Part shown: positions 54,888 to 64,000 of the stretch, piece after piece
Layout of the letters: the number at the start of each line of letters is the position of its first letter
How positions within the stretch are numbered: the stretch's first letter is position 1
Assembly: GCA_030681515.1 (NCBI GenBank)
Contig: JAUXSE010000056.1
Location: forward strand, 62,001-126,000
Source: Geothrix sp.
Lineage (GTDB): Bacteria; Acidobacteriota; Holophagae; Holophagales; Holophagaceae
Length of the DNA: 64,000 nucleotides
Reading direction: 5' to 3'
The notes under the pieces: generated by a model
What the model was told of the DNA's origin: nothing
Databases searched by the model: none
What the model saw: only the letters and a program-made list of their open reading frames with translations
Position numbers and translations under genes: made by a program

Positions 54888-55232
54888 TCAACCCCGGTAG
54901 ATCACGCAGTTGTCCGTGGTCTCGTAGACCTCGATCTGGCAGAGCATGGGCAGGGCGGGCTTGAGCTGTTCCCAGATCCACACGGAGATGTTCTCGGCCG
55001 TGGACAGGGGGATCAGGTCGTTCAGGAAGCGGTGGTCGAGCTTGGCGATCACCTTCTCCACCACCACCTTCGAGAGGTCGTCGAAGTCAATGATCATGCC
55101 CGTCTCCGGATCCACCGAGCCCTCCAGCAGCACGAAGAGCTTGTAGCTGTGGCCGTGCAGGTTCCGGCACTTGCCCGGGTGGTTGTAGATGAAATGGGCC
55201 GCTTCGAACCAGTACTCTTTGCGCAGGATCAT
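54888..55232 (-). CDS. queD: QueD/6-pyruvoyl-tetrahydropterin synthase family protein
   Basis: About 114 residues from the ATG at 55232 (MILRKEYWFEAAHF); a GTG at 55241 is an alternative. Zn-binding His residues and the catalytic Cys are in FEAAHFIYNHPGKCRNLHGHSY. GMIIDFDDLS and LDHRFLND follow, and VYETTDNCVIY is at the end. Probably 6-carboxytetrahydropterin synthase of the queuosine pathway. It is alone here; other que genes are not in the window. Confidence 0.9.
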   Translation of the reverse strand: MILRKEYWFEAAHFIYNHPGKCRNLHGHSYKLFVLLEGSVDPETGMIIDFDDLSKVVVEKVIAKLDHRFLNDLIPLSTAENISVWIWEQLKPALPMLCQIEVYETTDNCVIYRG

Positions 55233-55246
55233 GGCACTCACGATGA

Positions 55247-55272
55247 AAAGGCCCCGCGATGGCGGGGCCTTT
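55247..55272 (-). terminator. Terminator of the wecA-wza transcription unit
   Basis: An 11-bp stem AAAGGCCCCGC/GCGGGGCCTTT with a GATG loop. Read on the minus strand it follows the wza stop by 22 bases and ends in TTTTC. It lies just before the queD start, insulating queD from upstream transcription. Confidence 0.8.
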
Positions 55273-55294
55273 CATTCTACCAGCAGGCCTGCCG

Positions 55295-58090
55295 CTATTT
55301 GATGGCGTTCAGGATCAGGGCCAGCGGCGTCAGGGCCTGGAGGTTCTCCTGCCAGTTCGTATCGCGCCGGAAGCGCTGGGGCACCAGCACCGTATCGCCC
55401 GGTTCCACGGCCTTGCCCTCCACCCAGCTGTCCAGGATCCGGCCATCGGCCTTCAACAGGCGGATATTCGATGTGTCGGCGTTGCGCGTGGTGCCGCCCG
55501 CGAGTCTCAGCAGATCCGCCACCTTCATGCCCTTGGCCACCTTGTAGGTCGCGAAGGGACTCGCCGTTTCGCCCACCACATAGGCCGCCTCCGTGGCCCG
55601 GGGGATGATGACCTCATCCCCGTCCTGAAGTTCCACCTCGGCGTTGGCATCCGCGTTCATGATCCCGCGGAAATCCACCACCATCCGGTTCAAGCTGCCA
55701 GCCAGAAGACCGTGCAGGAGGGGGCTCTTCAGCAGCTGGCCCGAAAGGGTCTGGCGCTTGGTCTCGTTCAGCCGCTCAAGGATTTCATTGATGCCCTTGG
55801 CCGTGGGATCCTTCCCCGCCAGCCCGGATTCTTCCGCCGCCCGCTGGAGGGAAGTGTCCTGTGTGCTCATGCGCCGGAGGAAGATGCCGGCCTGAGGCAT
55901 GGCATCGGCAGTCAGTCCCCCGGCCCGCTGGATGAGGCTGCTCAGGGACGGCTTGGCCGAATCCAGGGTGTACGCTCCGGGGCGCGCCACCTGCCCGGTG
56001 ATCCGCACCGTCCGGTGCACCTTGTAGTCCGGCTTTTCGAAAAAGCTCAATTGATCATCGGGCTGGATGCGGGGGTTCACACCTTCATCCAGGAGCGCGA
56101 TGGGGCTGGAGGCTTCCGTGGACAGCAGCTTCGCGAGATCGAGCCGGATCACCTGGCTGGGCTTGCCATCCTGGGCGTGGGCCACTTCCGCCACCAGGCG
56201 ATCGGCGGATTTCGCTGGCACGCCCACGCGGAAGATCAGATCCGAAGCCCGCATCCCCTCATGGAAGGTGTAGGTTCCGGGCCGGGCCACGGGGCCCAAC
56301 ACCGTCACCAGCCGGGGCAGGCGCAGATCCTCCAGGCGGAACAGCTCGACACGATCCCGGTCCTCCAGCAGCAGGTTGTGCGCCGGGTCGCCGGCCAGGG
56401 CCTTGTCCACGTCGAAGGGCTGGAACCGGGTGGTCCCGTCCAGGGCCGTATGCACGATTTCGCCGCGGGCCCGGTAGGTGTCCGGCAGCACCTGCGCCTC
56501 GCGCTTCAGCAGCTCCGCCACGCGCATGCCCTCCGACCGGGCATACAAGCCCGGCACGCGAACCCAGCCAGATACTTCCACCACTGGACCAGTCCGTTCC
56601 CGGCGCACGGGGGCCGATAACACGTCCCCTCGACCCAACTGCACCCGGGCCGCCTCGCCCGCGGGCACATCCTGACCGCGGGTGATGCCCGATGGATCGC
56701 GGTGCCGCAGGGTGAGGATCCCCTCGCCGGCCTCCATGGCAAACCCCCCGGCGAAGCGCAGCGCATCGGCCGCGGTCTCCCCGGGTTTCACCTCGAACTG
56801 CATGGTCGGCGCCTGACCCCACTGTTCCCAGCGTCGCAGCCAGTCCGGCTGAATGGACGCTGACGGCGTGACGGGACGATTCGTCTCAGGATTGATCCGC
56901 ACGCGATGGTCGCCCACCGGGGTTTCCTTGAGCGCCACCAGCTGTCGCTTGAGGCTGAAATAGCGGTCTTCCAGAGCAGCCCGTTCCGTCAGGCTGAGGA
57001 CCACCGGAACCACCGGAACCCGAACCGCCCTGGGATCGCGGGGATCCTGTCCTGTGTCCGCCCCAGCAGGTTCCTTGTCGGGGGATAGCTGGGCTTCGAT
57101 GGCCTGGATTTCCCGCTGGAGGCGCACCCGCTGGTCCTTCAATGGATCCATTTCGACATCCTCCAGTTCGGATCGCTCGCCCCGCCTCGTCGGCCCGGCG
57201 GGCGCGGCCACCACCCGCTGGAAGGCCCCCTCCAGCAGCACCTGGTTCTGGGCCAGGGGCACGAAGACCATGTCGCCGTTCTGCAGGGCCAGGTTGGGAT
57301 TGCCCAGGCCCTCGGCCCGCAACGGATACAGATCCAGACCGAACACCTTCTGGCCGCCCCGCATCACCCGGATATCGCGGTAGCTGCCCACGGCGGTGGG
57401 GCCCCCGGCCAAACTCAGCACGTTCACCAGCGAACTGAGGCTGGACACCAGGTAGCTGCCGGGCTTGTAGACCTCGCCCATGACGAACACGCGCACTTCG
57501 CGCAGCTTGATCACCTGGAGATCCACGGTGGTGCGCGAGAACTGGCGGGACACCAGCCCCTGGACGACGGTCTTCGCCTTCCCCAGCGTCAGTCCGCCCA
57601 CCTTGGCGGTGCCGACCTTGGGGATCACGATCTCGCCGCGGCCATCCACCTGCACCGGCAGATCAAAGGTGGCGCTGCCAAAGACATTCAGATTCAGCCG
57701 GTCCCCCGTGCCCAGCACATAGTCCTCGGTGATGCCCCCCTCCGTGGTGGCCGAGGGTGTCGCCTGCCGGGTGTCGAACAGGTCCGCCGCGAACCGCCTG
57801 GCCCCTTTTTCCTTGGCCTTCAGCGCCCTGATCTCCATGTCCAGCCGGTAGTGCTCCCGGGCCTGGAGATCGTCCCTCACTCCCCCCATCCGGGCCGCGT
57901 CCAGATCATTCCCCTCGCGCTGGGCCTGCGACCCCCGGTTCGGCGTGGCATCCGGCCCCTGCACCGTCGGCGCCTGGGGTGCCGCCACGAACTGTTTGAG
58001 GTTCTGCAGGTCCAGTTCCGAGGGTGTCTGCGCGCCCACCGCCAGACAGATCCAGGCCAGCCCCATACGAATCAATAAACGCATATTCAT
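55295..58090 (-). CDS. Wza-family polysaccharide export protein with multiple SLBB domains
   Basis: 931 residues from the ATG at 58090 with GGTGGGA upstream; a TTG at 58102 is an alternative. A signal peptide (MGLAWICLAVGAQT) is present. The polysaccharide export domain is YVLGTGDRLNLNVFGSATFDLPVQVDGRGEIVIPKVGTAKVGGLTLGKAK. Five or more SLBB-type repeats follow, e.g. VFVMGEVYKPGSYLVSS, VTVLGPVARPGTYTFHEG, VRITGQVARPGAYTLDS and YVVGETASPFATYKVAKG. Predicted outer-membrane/periplasmic export channel. It is much longer than enteric Wza (~380 residues). Confidence 0.88.
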   Translation of the reverse strand: MNMRLLIRMGLAWICLAVGAQTPSELDLQNLKQFVAAPQAPTVQGPDATPNRGSQAQREGNDLDAARMGGVRDDLQAREHYRLDMEIRALKAKEKGARRFAADLFDTRQATPSATTEGGITEDYVLGTGDRLNLNVFGSATFDLPVQVDGRGEIVIPKVGTAKVGGLTLGKAKTVVQGLVSRQFSRTTVDLQVIKLREVRVFVMGEVYKPGSYLVSSLSSLVNVLSLAGGPTAVGSYRDIRVMRGGQKVFGLDLYPLRAEGLGNPNLALQNGDMVFVPLAQNQVLLEGAFQRVVAAPAGPTRRGERSELEDVEMDPLKDQRVRLQREIQAIEAQLSPDKEPAGADTGQDPRDPRAVRVPVVPVVLSLTERAALEDRYFSLKRQLVALKETPVGDHRVRINPETNRPVTPSASIQPDWLRRWEQWGQAPTMQFEVKPGETAADALRFAGGFAMEAGEGILTLRHRDPSGITRGQDVPAGEAARVQLGRGDVLSAPVRRERTGPVVEVSGWVRVPGLYARSEGMRVAELLKREAQVLPDTYRARGEIVHTALDGTTRFQPFDVDKALAGDPAHNLLLEDRDRVELFRLEDLRLPRLVTVLGPVARPGTYTFHEGMRASDLIFRVGVPAKSADRLVAEVAHAQDGKPSQVIRLDLAKLLSTEASSPIALLDEGVNPRIQPDDQLSFFEKPDYKVHRTVRITGQVARPGAYTLDSAKPSLSSLIQRAGGLTADAMPQAGIFLRRMSTQDTSLQRAAEESGLAGKDPTAKGINEILERLNETKRQTLSGQLLKSPLLHGLLAGSLNRMVVDFRGIMNADANAEVELQDGDEVIIPRATEAAYVVGETASPFATYKVAKGMKVADLLRLAGGTTRNADTSNIRLLKADGRILDSWVEGKAVEPGDTVLVPQRFRRDTNWQENLQALTPLALILNAIK

Positions 58091-58137
58091 TCCCACCGGC
58101 AAGGGTCCTATGGAACCATCACAACGCTAGCACGCGG

Positions 58138-59205
58138 TCAGGCCTGCGGGTGGGAACCCGAGGGATCATTCAGGAACGGGTGGCTGGGCTTCCCGAGCAG
58201 GGTCGGAACCGCCGGTTTGCGGATGGCCCGATCCACGAATACCACCGCGGCCAGCAGCGCCAGGGCGATGAAACCCACCGAGGATGTCACCTTCGCCCAG
58301 GGCCCATCCAGATCGCGGGTCATGGGAAGCGCCGCCAGAAAAAGCAGCAGCGGCGTGACCAGCCAGGCCCGGCCCTTCAAGTGATCCAGGAGCCAGTGAT
58401 GGAGATGGCTGCGATCCGCCCGCCCCAGGGGCCGTCGGGTGTACAAGCGGATGGCCACCACCGTGGTCACATCCAGCACCGGGTAGGCCATGAGCCAGAG
58501 CGCCAATCCCCGGTGGACCGGCAGGGCCTGGTTCATCACCAGGATGGCGAAGAGGGTGCCCAGGGCCAGGGATCCCGCATCCCCCAGGAAGTGGCGGGCC
58601 CTGGGAAAGTTCAGCGCCAGCAGCGCCACCAGCACGCCCCAGAGCGGCGCGGCCCCGGCCCCCAGCAGGAATCCGGGGCTCAGGCTCAGGGCCGCCAGCA
58701 GCAGGCAGGAGAAACCCAGGGACAGGCCGTTGAGCCCGTCAATGAGGTTGAAGGCGTGGGGCACCGCCCAGTACCACATGGTCAGCAGGGGGAAGAACAC
58801 CAGGGCGTGGTCGGGAATGTCCAGGCCGAAGAGCGTCATATTGATGCCGCTGTGCAGCAGCGCCCAGGTGTGCCCCGTGGCCAGTGGAATCGCCAGCAGC
58901 AGGCCGACGATGGCCTTCCAGCGGGCCCGCAGATTGAAGCGGTCATCCAGCGCGCCCATCCCGCCCATGCCCAGGACCGCCGTCCGTTCCAGGGCGGACA
59001 GACCGAGCGACGACCCGCCCAGCAGCTCCGCCCCCACCAGCACGGTCAGCAGGACCAGCCCCCCGACCCGGGGGACGGGCCGATCATGCCGTTTCCGTGC
59101 GGAGGGCTGATCCATCCAACCCCGGGGGCCCAGCCAGCGGCCCAGCACCATCACCAGGACCCAGGCGATCAGGGCGGAAACAAGGGTGATGCTGGCTACA
59201 GGCAA
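58138..59205 (-). CDS. WecA/MraY-like undecaprenyl-phosphate glycosyl-1-phosphate transferase
   Basis: 355 residues, about ten helices. PSARKRHDRPVPRVGGLVLL, GALDDRFNLRARWKAIVGL, FNLIDGLNGLSLGFSCLLLA and FLGDAGSLALGTLFA are the conserved Asp-rich cytoplasmic loops of the family. TTG at 59205 has GAGG upstream. It likely starts lipid-linked assembly of the polymer exported by the Wza-like protein encoded 47 bp downstream. Confidence 0.9.
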   Translation of the reverse strand: MPVASITLVSALIAWVLVMVLGRWLGPRGWMDQPSARKRHDRPVPRVGGLVLLTVLVGAELLGGSSLGLSALERTAVLGMGGMGALDDRFNLRARWKAIVGLLLAIPLATGHTWALLHSGINMTLFGLDIPDHALVFFPLLTMWYWAVPHAFNLIDGLNGLSLGFSCLLLAALSLSPGFLLGAGAAPLWGVLVALLALNFPRARHFLGDAGSLALGTLFAILVMNQALPVHRGLALWLMAYPVLDVTTVVAIRLYTRRPLGRADRSHLHHWLLDHLKGRAWLVTPLLLFLAALPMTRDLDGPWAKVTSSVGFIALALLAAVVFVDRAIRKPAVPTLLGKPSHPFLNDPSGSHPQA

Positions 59206-59419
59206 GTGGAACCTCGAAAACGGATGAAGCCGGGCGGTTACAAAAGCATGAGACTACCCCATCCGTGGATGGGTTGATCCCTTGAGGGTACTATTTCGGG
59301 AAGCGACCCGGTTGCATGAGGAAGGGGACCGAAACCCCCAGGTTCGGGCCGCCCCAGGAGGATTTCAACCTTCCCCCGCCCTGGAGAGATCGCTTCCTGT
59401 CGAAGGCAAGCCCCCTTTT

Positions 59420-59624
59420 GCCGGTGATCCACGGGGATGCACAGTGGTGGACGGTGATTGGGTGGAGGCAGCTTCCGCATGGGCCCGCCGGAGGCGGCCT
59501 CCGGCTTGGCCGGAGGTCATGGGGGCGTCAGGGCTGCGCCCCCCAAAAGGCGCAACCCTGACACCCCCCATGGAGCCCATGCTGGCGATGGGGCAGTATC
59601 ACCGGGATCACTGGAATCACCGGC
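59420..59624. repeat. Iteron-bounded cloverleaf element, copy B (205 bp), core inverted
   Basis: Left iterons GCCGGTGAT (59420), CACGGGGAT (59430), CACAGTGGT (59440) and GACGGTGAT (59450), exactly 10 bp apart. Right iterons ATCACCG, ATCACTG and ATCACCGGC, ending at 59624. Core 59478-59581 is in the opposite orientation to copies A and C: closing stem CATGGGC/GCCCATG, hairpins CCGCC/GGCGG and CCTCCGGC/GCCGGAGG, then a long stem 59518-59540 with 59549-59572. The long-stem sequence is unrelated to A and C yet almost fully self-complementary. The element ends 36 bp before the GxxExxY gene. Confidence 0.88.
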
Positions 59625-59660
59625 TGAAGTAGCCTTTCACCTACAGATCTGGAGGTACCC

Positions 59661-60029
59661 ATGCAAGAGAACGACTCCCTGACGGAACGGATCATCGGCT
59701 GCGCCTTCCAGGTCGCAAATACCTCGGGGCACGGTTTCCTGGAGAAGGTCTACGAGAACGCGCTGGCCCATGAACTGCGCAAAGCCGGTCTGCGCGTCGA
59801 TCAGCAACACGGCTTGGAGGTCCACTACGACGGGGTGCTGGTGGGCGAATTCCAGGTGGATCTTCTTGTGGAGGGCCGGGTCCTGGTGGAACTCAAGGCT
59901 GTCGCTGGCCTACAGGATGCTCATGTGGCCCAGTGCCTCAACTACCTCAAGGCGAGCGGGAGAACGGTCTGTCTGCTGTTCAACTTCGGCAAGAGTCTCC
60001 AGTTCCGGCGGCTGATGATGGGCAAGTGA
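59661..60029 (+). CDS. GxxExxY-family protein (PD-(D/E)XK-like nuclease fold)
   Basis: 122 residues, complete, with GGAGG before the ATG. The family motif is HGFLEKVYENALAHEL (G-x-x-E-x-x-Y). The putative nuclease core is GEFQVDLLVEGRVLVELKAV, with Asp, then Glu-x-Lys, as in PD-(D/E)XK enzymes. AQCLNYLKASG and LLFNFGKSLQFRRL complete the family pattern. The function of the family is unknown. Here it is bracketed by two copies of the same structured repeat, 36 bp upstream and 26 bp downstream, and has no other gene partner. Confidence 0.9.
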   Translation: MQENDSLTERIIGCAFQVANTSGHGFLEKVYENALAHELRKAGLRVDQQHGLEVHYDGVLVGEFQVDLLVEGRVLVELKAVAGLQDAHVAQCLNYLKASGRTVCLLFNFGKSLQFRRLMMGK

Positions 60030-60055
60030 TGCGCAACCTGAGAGAAAAGCTTTTT

Positions 60056-60260
60056 GCCGGTGATGGACGGTGATTACGGTGATTCGGCCGTTCGTGCTCA
60101 AGCATGGGCTCCACCCAGGGGAGCCGTCGCCGCGCCCTTTGAAAGCGCGGCGATGGCTCCCCTGGGTGACTTCCGGCCCCGCCGGAAGCCGCCTCTGGCG
60201 GGCCCATGCGGCGGTCCTCCGGACCTTTGCTTTATCACCGAAATCACTGAAATCACCGGC
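60056..60260. repeat. Iteron-bounded cloverleaf element, copy C (205 bp)
   Basis: Left iterons GCCGGTGAT (60056), GACGGTGAT (60066) and ACGGTGAT (60076). Right iterons ATCACCG, ATCACTG and ATCACCGGC, ending at 60260. Core 60103-60208: closing stem CATGGGC/GCCCATG (7 perfect pairs), long stem 60112-60168 starting CACCCAGGGGAGCC and ending GGCTCCCCTGGGTG, hairpins CTTCCGGC/GCCGGAAG and CCGCC/GGCGG. Compared with copy A the long stem has changed on both sides in a matching way (GGGGC:GCCCC versus GGGGA:TCCCC). Confidence 0.88.
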
Positions 60261-60447
60261 TAAACAAAGCAGTTCGTACAGAAGCAACTGAAACGCCGAT
60301 GGCCGGCCCGTGCTATGCTGACCAGGCCGATTTTCACCTGCTCCCCTTCGGCGGCGACCTCTGCAGGAAGCCCACCTCCCCCTCCTGGCTCAGGACTCGG
60401 CGGACGGGTTTCATGGAGCGATCGCGGGGGTCCCGGACGCGTGAGCC

Positions 60448-60481
60448 GGACTCAGGGGAGTCCATGTGGGCCCGAGGGCCC
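60448..60481 (+). promoter_or_regulatory. Structured pnp leader
   Basis: Two hairpins lie directly before the pnp ribosome-binding site. GGACTC/GAGTCC (60448-60453 with 60458-60463) is followed by GGGCCC/GGGCCC (60468-60473 with 60476-60481). The second abuts AGGAG at 60482. In enteric bacteria a pnp leader hairpin mediates autoregulation; a similar role here is inference. The rest of the spacer (60261-60447) shows no gene. Confidence 0.5.
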
Positions 60482-60491
60482 AGGAGAACGC

Positions 60492-62672
<2,181 letters not shown>

Positions 62673-62692
62673 ACGTCCACGCCAACGGATGA

Positions 62693-62720
62693 AGAAGAGG
62701 CCCGGTTTCGGGCCTCTTCT
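62693..62720 (+). terminator. pnp terminator
   Basis: A 12-bp stem AGAAGAGGCCCG/CGGGCCTCTTCT with a GTTT loop, starting 20 bases after the pnp stop, followed by CATGTAG rather than a clean T-run. A nearly identical hairpin recurs at 63949-63971. Confidence 0.75.
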
Positions 62721-62750
62721 CATGTAGAGAGAAAGCACAAAAAACACTTT

Positions 62751-62964
62751 GCCGGTGATCCACGATGATAAACGGTGATCCCCTCCCGCAAGGGTCATCC
62801 GGGCCTGCGGCCCCCGGGCGCGCAGGCGCGACCGGCTGGGTGGGCGGCGGCCCGGGCGGCCCCAAAAGCCGCCATGGCCGCCGCCCACCCAGGGATGACC
62901 CGGAGAGTACGCCCCGCCTCCCCATCACCGTGCATCGCTGTTCATCAGGCTTTTCATCACCGGC
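62751..62964. repeat. Iteron-bounded cloverleaf element, copy D (214 bp), second core class
   Basis: Left iterons GCCGGTGAT (62751), CACGATGAT (62761) and AACGGTGAT (62771), 10 bp apart. Right iterons ATCACCG, ATCGCTG and ATCAGG, and finally ATCACCGGC ending at 62964. Core 62792-62901: closing stem GGGTCATCC/GGATGACCC, hairpin GGGCC/GGCCC, hairpin CGCG/CGCG, long stem starting CTGGGTGGGCGGCGG and ending CCGCCGCCCACCCAG. The iterons match copies A-C; the core sequence matches copy E. Confidence 0.87.
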
Positions 62965-63009
62965 AAATTTGCTTTTCATCCCCGGCCGCCCCCAGCGGGA
63001 GTAGCGATC

Positions 63010-63045
63010 TTGAATGTTCCATGGTATCTGTTATATTGATACCAT
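63010..63045 (+). promoter_or_regulatory. Promoter with overlapping operator, probably leaderless
   Basis: TTGAAT (63010-63015), 16-base spacer, TATATT (63032-63037). ATGGTATC (63021-63028) and GATACCAT (63038-63045) form an inverted repeat around the -10 box. The final AT of the operator is the first two bases of the next gene's ATG (63044), about where transcription should start. Confidence 0.65.
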
Positions 63046-63241
63046 GAACCCCATGGAGATCATCCCTCTGTTCGATCGCTACCTCGGCGACCTCAGGGAC
63101 TGCATCACCCTTCAGCCCACGGCGGAAGAGCTTGGTGCAGCCGCATCCTGGCTGGTCCAGCAGGATCTCCATCCGGAGTGGCCCCTCCATGTGCACTCCA
63201 CCCTGAGCGACCTGGCGCGGAGGCTTGGTCATGGGATTTAA
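63044..63241 (+). CDS. Small hypothetical protein, first gene of an operator-controlled pair
   Basis: 65 residues (MNPMEIIPLFDRYLGDLRDC...STLSDLARRLGHGI). LSDLARRLGHGI is helical, but no complete helix-turn-helix is evident. It starts inside the operator, so the mRNA would be leaderless. It overlaps the next gene by 11 bp. Likely the regulatory or antitoxin partner; family not recognised. Confidence 0.6.
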   Translation: MNPMEIIPLFDRYLGDLRDCITLQPTAEELGAAASWLVQQDLHPEWPLHVHSTLSDLARRLGHGI

Positions 63242-63914
63242 GCGCACCCTCGGCCCGCCCGCCCTGATCGAGGGCGATGCCTTGACCGCCGCGATGGTGG
63301 GGATCGGAATGAACTTCGCGTCCCCTCCATCTCCGGATCCCAACATCGAGGACACCCTTCTCGCCGCCTCTGTCGAAGGCCTGGATCACGAGGATTACCG
63401 TGTCCTTTCCGTGCTCGTGAGTTGGCTGGAAATCCACGCGGCCTGGATCAACGCCGACCGGATGACCACCCTCACATCACGGCATTCCTCTGACCGCGTA
63501 CGAGCCTTCTGGAGTGCCGTGGGGGGATGGTTGTTCAAGGACCGGCGATTCGCCCGCATGGCCAGGATCTACACGGGGCCCCGGCTGGACTTGTTGGCGT
63601 CTGGCACCGCCTTCCATCTCAGGCGCTCTGGGGAAGACCCCAGATTCGCCGGAGGCCCCCTCGTGGTCCCAGGCAAAGTGTTGCGCGACCGGAAAGCCGA
63701 TGTGCTCACCCCGGCCGAACTCGCCCGGAAGCACAGGGCCTACCGCCGCCGGATCCTGCTGGGCCCTTCCTACCGGGCTGACATGTGGGCAGAACTGGAG
63801 GCGGATCCTTCGATCCCCCCCGCTGATCTGGCGCGACGCACCTATGGGTCTTTCGCCACAGCCTGGCATGTCAAGCACGACTGGCAACTCCTCGCCGAGG
63901 CCCAGGCGACCTAG
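63231..63914 (+). CDS. Hypothetical protein, second gene of an operator-controlled pair
   Basis: 227 residues from the ATG at 63231 (MGFKRTLGPPALIEGDALTAAMVGIGMNFASPP). It is mostly helical, with VLSVLVSWLEIHAAWINADRM in the middle and a basic region (LARKHRAYRRRILLGPSYRADMWAELE). The end (DLARRTYGSFATAWHVKHDWQLL) looks like a helix-turn-helix-type segment. I do not recognise the family. The coupling and operator suggest a toxin-antitoxin or abortive-infection-type module, but that is inference. Confidence 0.65.
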   Translation: MGFKRTLGPPALIEGDALTAAMVGIGMNFASPPSPDPNIEDTLLAASVEGLDHEDYRVLSVLVSWLEIHAAWINADRMTTLTSRHSSDRVRAFWSAVGGWLFKDRRFARMARIYTGPRLDLLASGTAFHLRRSGEDPRFAGGPLVVPGKVLRDRKADVLTPAELARKHRAYRRRILLGPSYRADMWAELEADPSIPPADLARRTYGSFATAWHVKHDWQLLAEAQAT

Positions 63915-63948
63915 TGGTGCGTCATCTGCGTCAACGCCACCAATGAAC

Positions 63949-63971
63949 AAGAGGCCCGGTTCGGGCCTCTT
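63949..63971 (+). terminator. Terminator downstream of the 63044-63914 pair
   Basis: A 10-bp stem AAGAGGCCCG/CGGGCCTCTT with a GTT loop, 34 bases after the stop. The stem and the trailing CTCATGT match the pnp terminator at 62693-62720 almost base for base. Confidence 0.75.
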
Positions 63972-64000
63972 CTCATGTTGACGAAGTGATACAAAAGAAT

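Noticed and set aside
59238-59480. 80-codon minus-strand frame upstream of the wecA-like gene
   Set aside because: Pro/Arg/Gly-rich, runs into repeat copy B iterons and has no ribosome-binding site.

Overview
The window is high-GC, gene-dense bacterial chromosome with no rRNA, tRNA, CRISPR array or autonomous insertion sequence that I could recognise. An Alternative Complex III (act) cluster fused to a caa3-type oxidase cluster, a complete glycogen set, Wza/Wzi/WecA-type envelope genes and very GC-rich codon use suggest an Acidobacteriota relative of the Holophaga/Geothrix group. That placement is inference; no marker gene proves it.

Layout. 1-13633: glycogen metabolism (debranching fusion protein, glgB, glgP, a GAF protein, pgi-glgA-glgC on the minus strand), interrupted by a HEPN/nucleotidyltransferase pair and followed by another nucleotidyltransferase pair. 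13622-18224: minus-strand clpS-clpA-aat N-degron operon behind a DUF6544-like gene and a PqqD-like gene. 18409-26864: OPT transporter, patatin lipoprotein, multi-rhodanese protein, then a tight trmH-lnt-GNAT-maf operon. 27132-40737: one long respiratory operon, actA through ctaB, that moves electrons from quinol through ACIII and cytochromes c to an A2-type caa3 oxidase; sco and ctaB serve its copper and heme supply. 40807-44238: a 1143-residue P-loop/repeat protein. 44796-47694: panB, panC, a secreted protein and panD. 48131-55232: RNase G/E, a Wzi-like outer-membrane protein, a HAD phosphatase, a toxin-antitoxin island (mntA/hepT, vapBC and an unrecognised pair) and queD. 55295-59205: wecA-like and wza-like exopolysaccharide genes. 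59420-64000: a GxxExxY gene bracketed by two repeat elements, pnp with a structured leader, and a leaderless, operator-controlled two-gene module.

The most unusual content is intergenic. Five elements (in 44247-44738, 47706-47912, 59420-59624, 60056-60260 and 62751-62964) have a GC-rich core of about 105-112 bp that can fold as a cloverleaf: closing stem, two short hairpins, one long hairpin. The cores are bounded by short iterons of about 10 bp period facing inward from both sides. The long-stem sequence differs between copies but stays self-complementary. Two copies sit within 32 bp of either end of a GxxExxY (PD-(D/E)XK-like) gene. I propose this as a candidate undescribed repeat/nuclease system. 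A separate insertion of about 260 bp with perfect inverted ends lies exactly between glgC and glgA and supplies the glgA ribosome-binding site.

A second window-wide signal is the near absence of ATC-GAY for Ile-Asp in housekeeping genes (ATT or ATA is used instead). The exceptions fall in toxin-antitoxin-type genes and in the Wzi-like gene.
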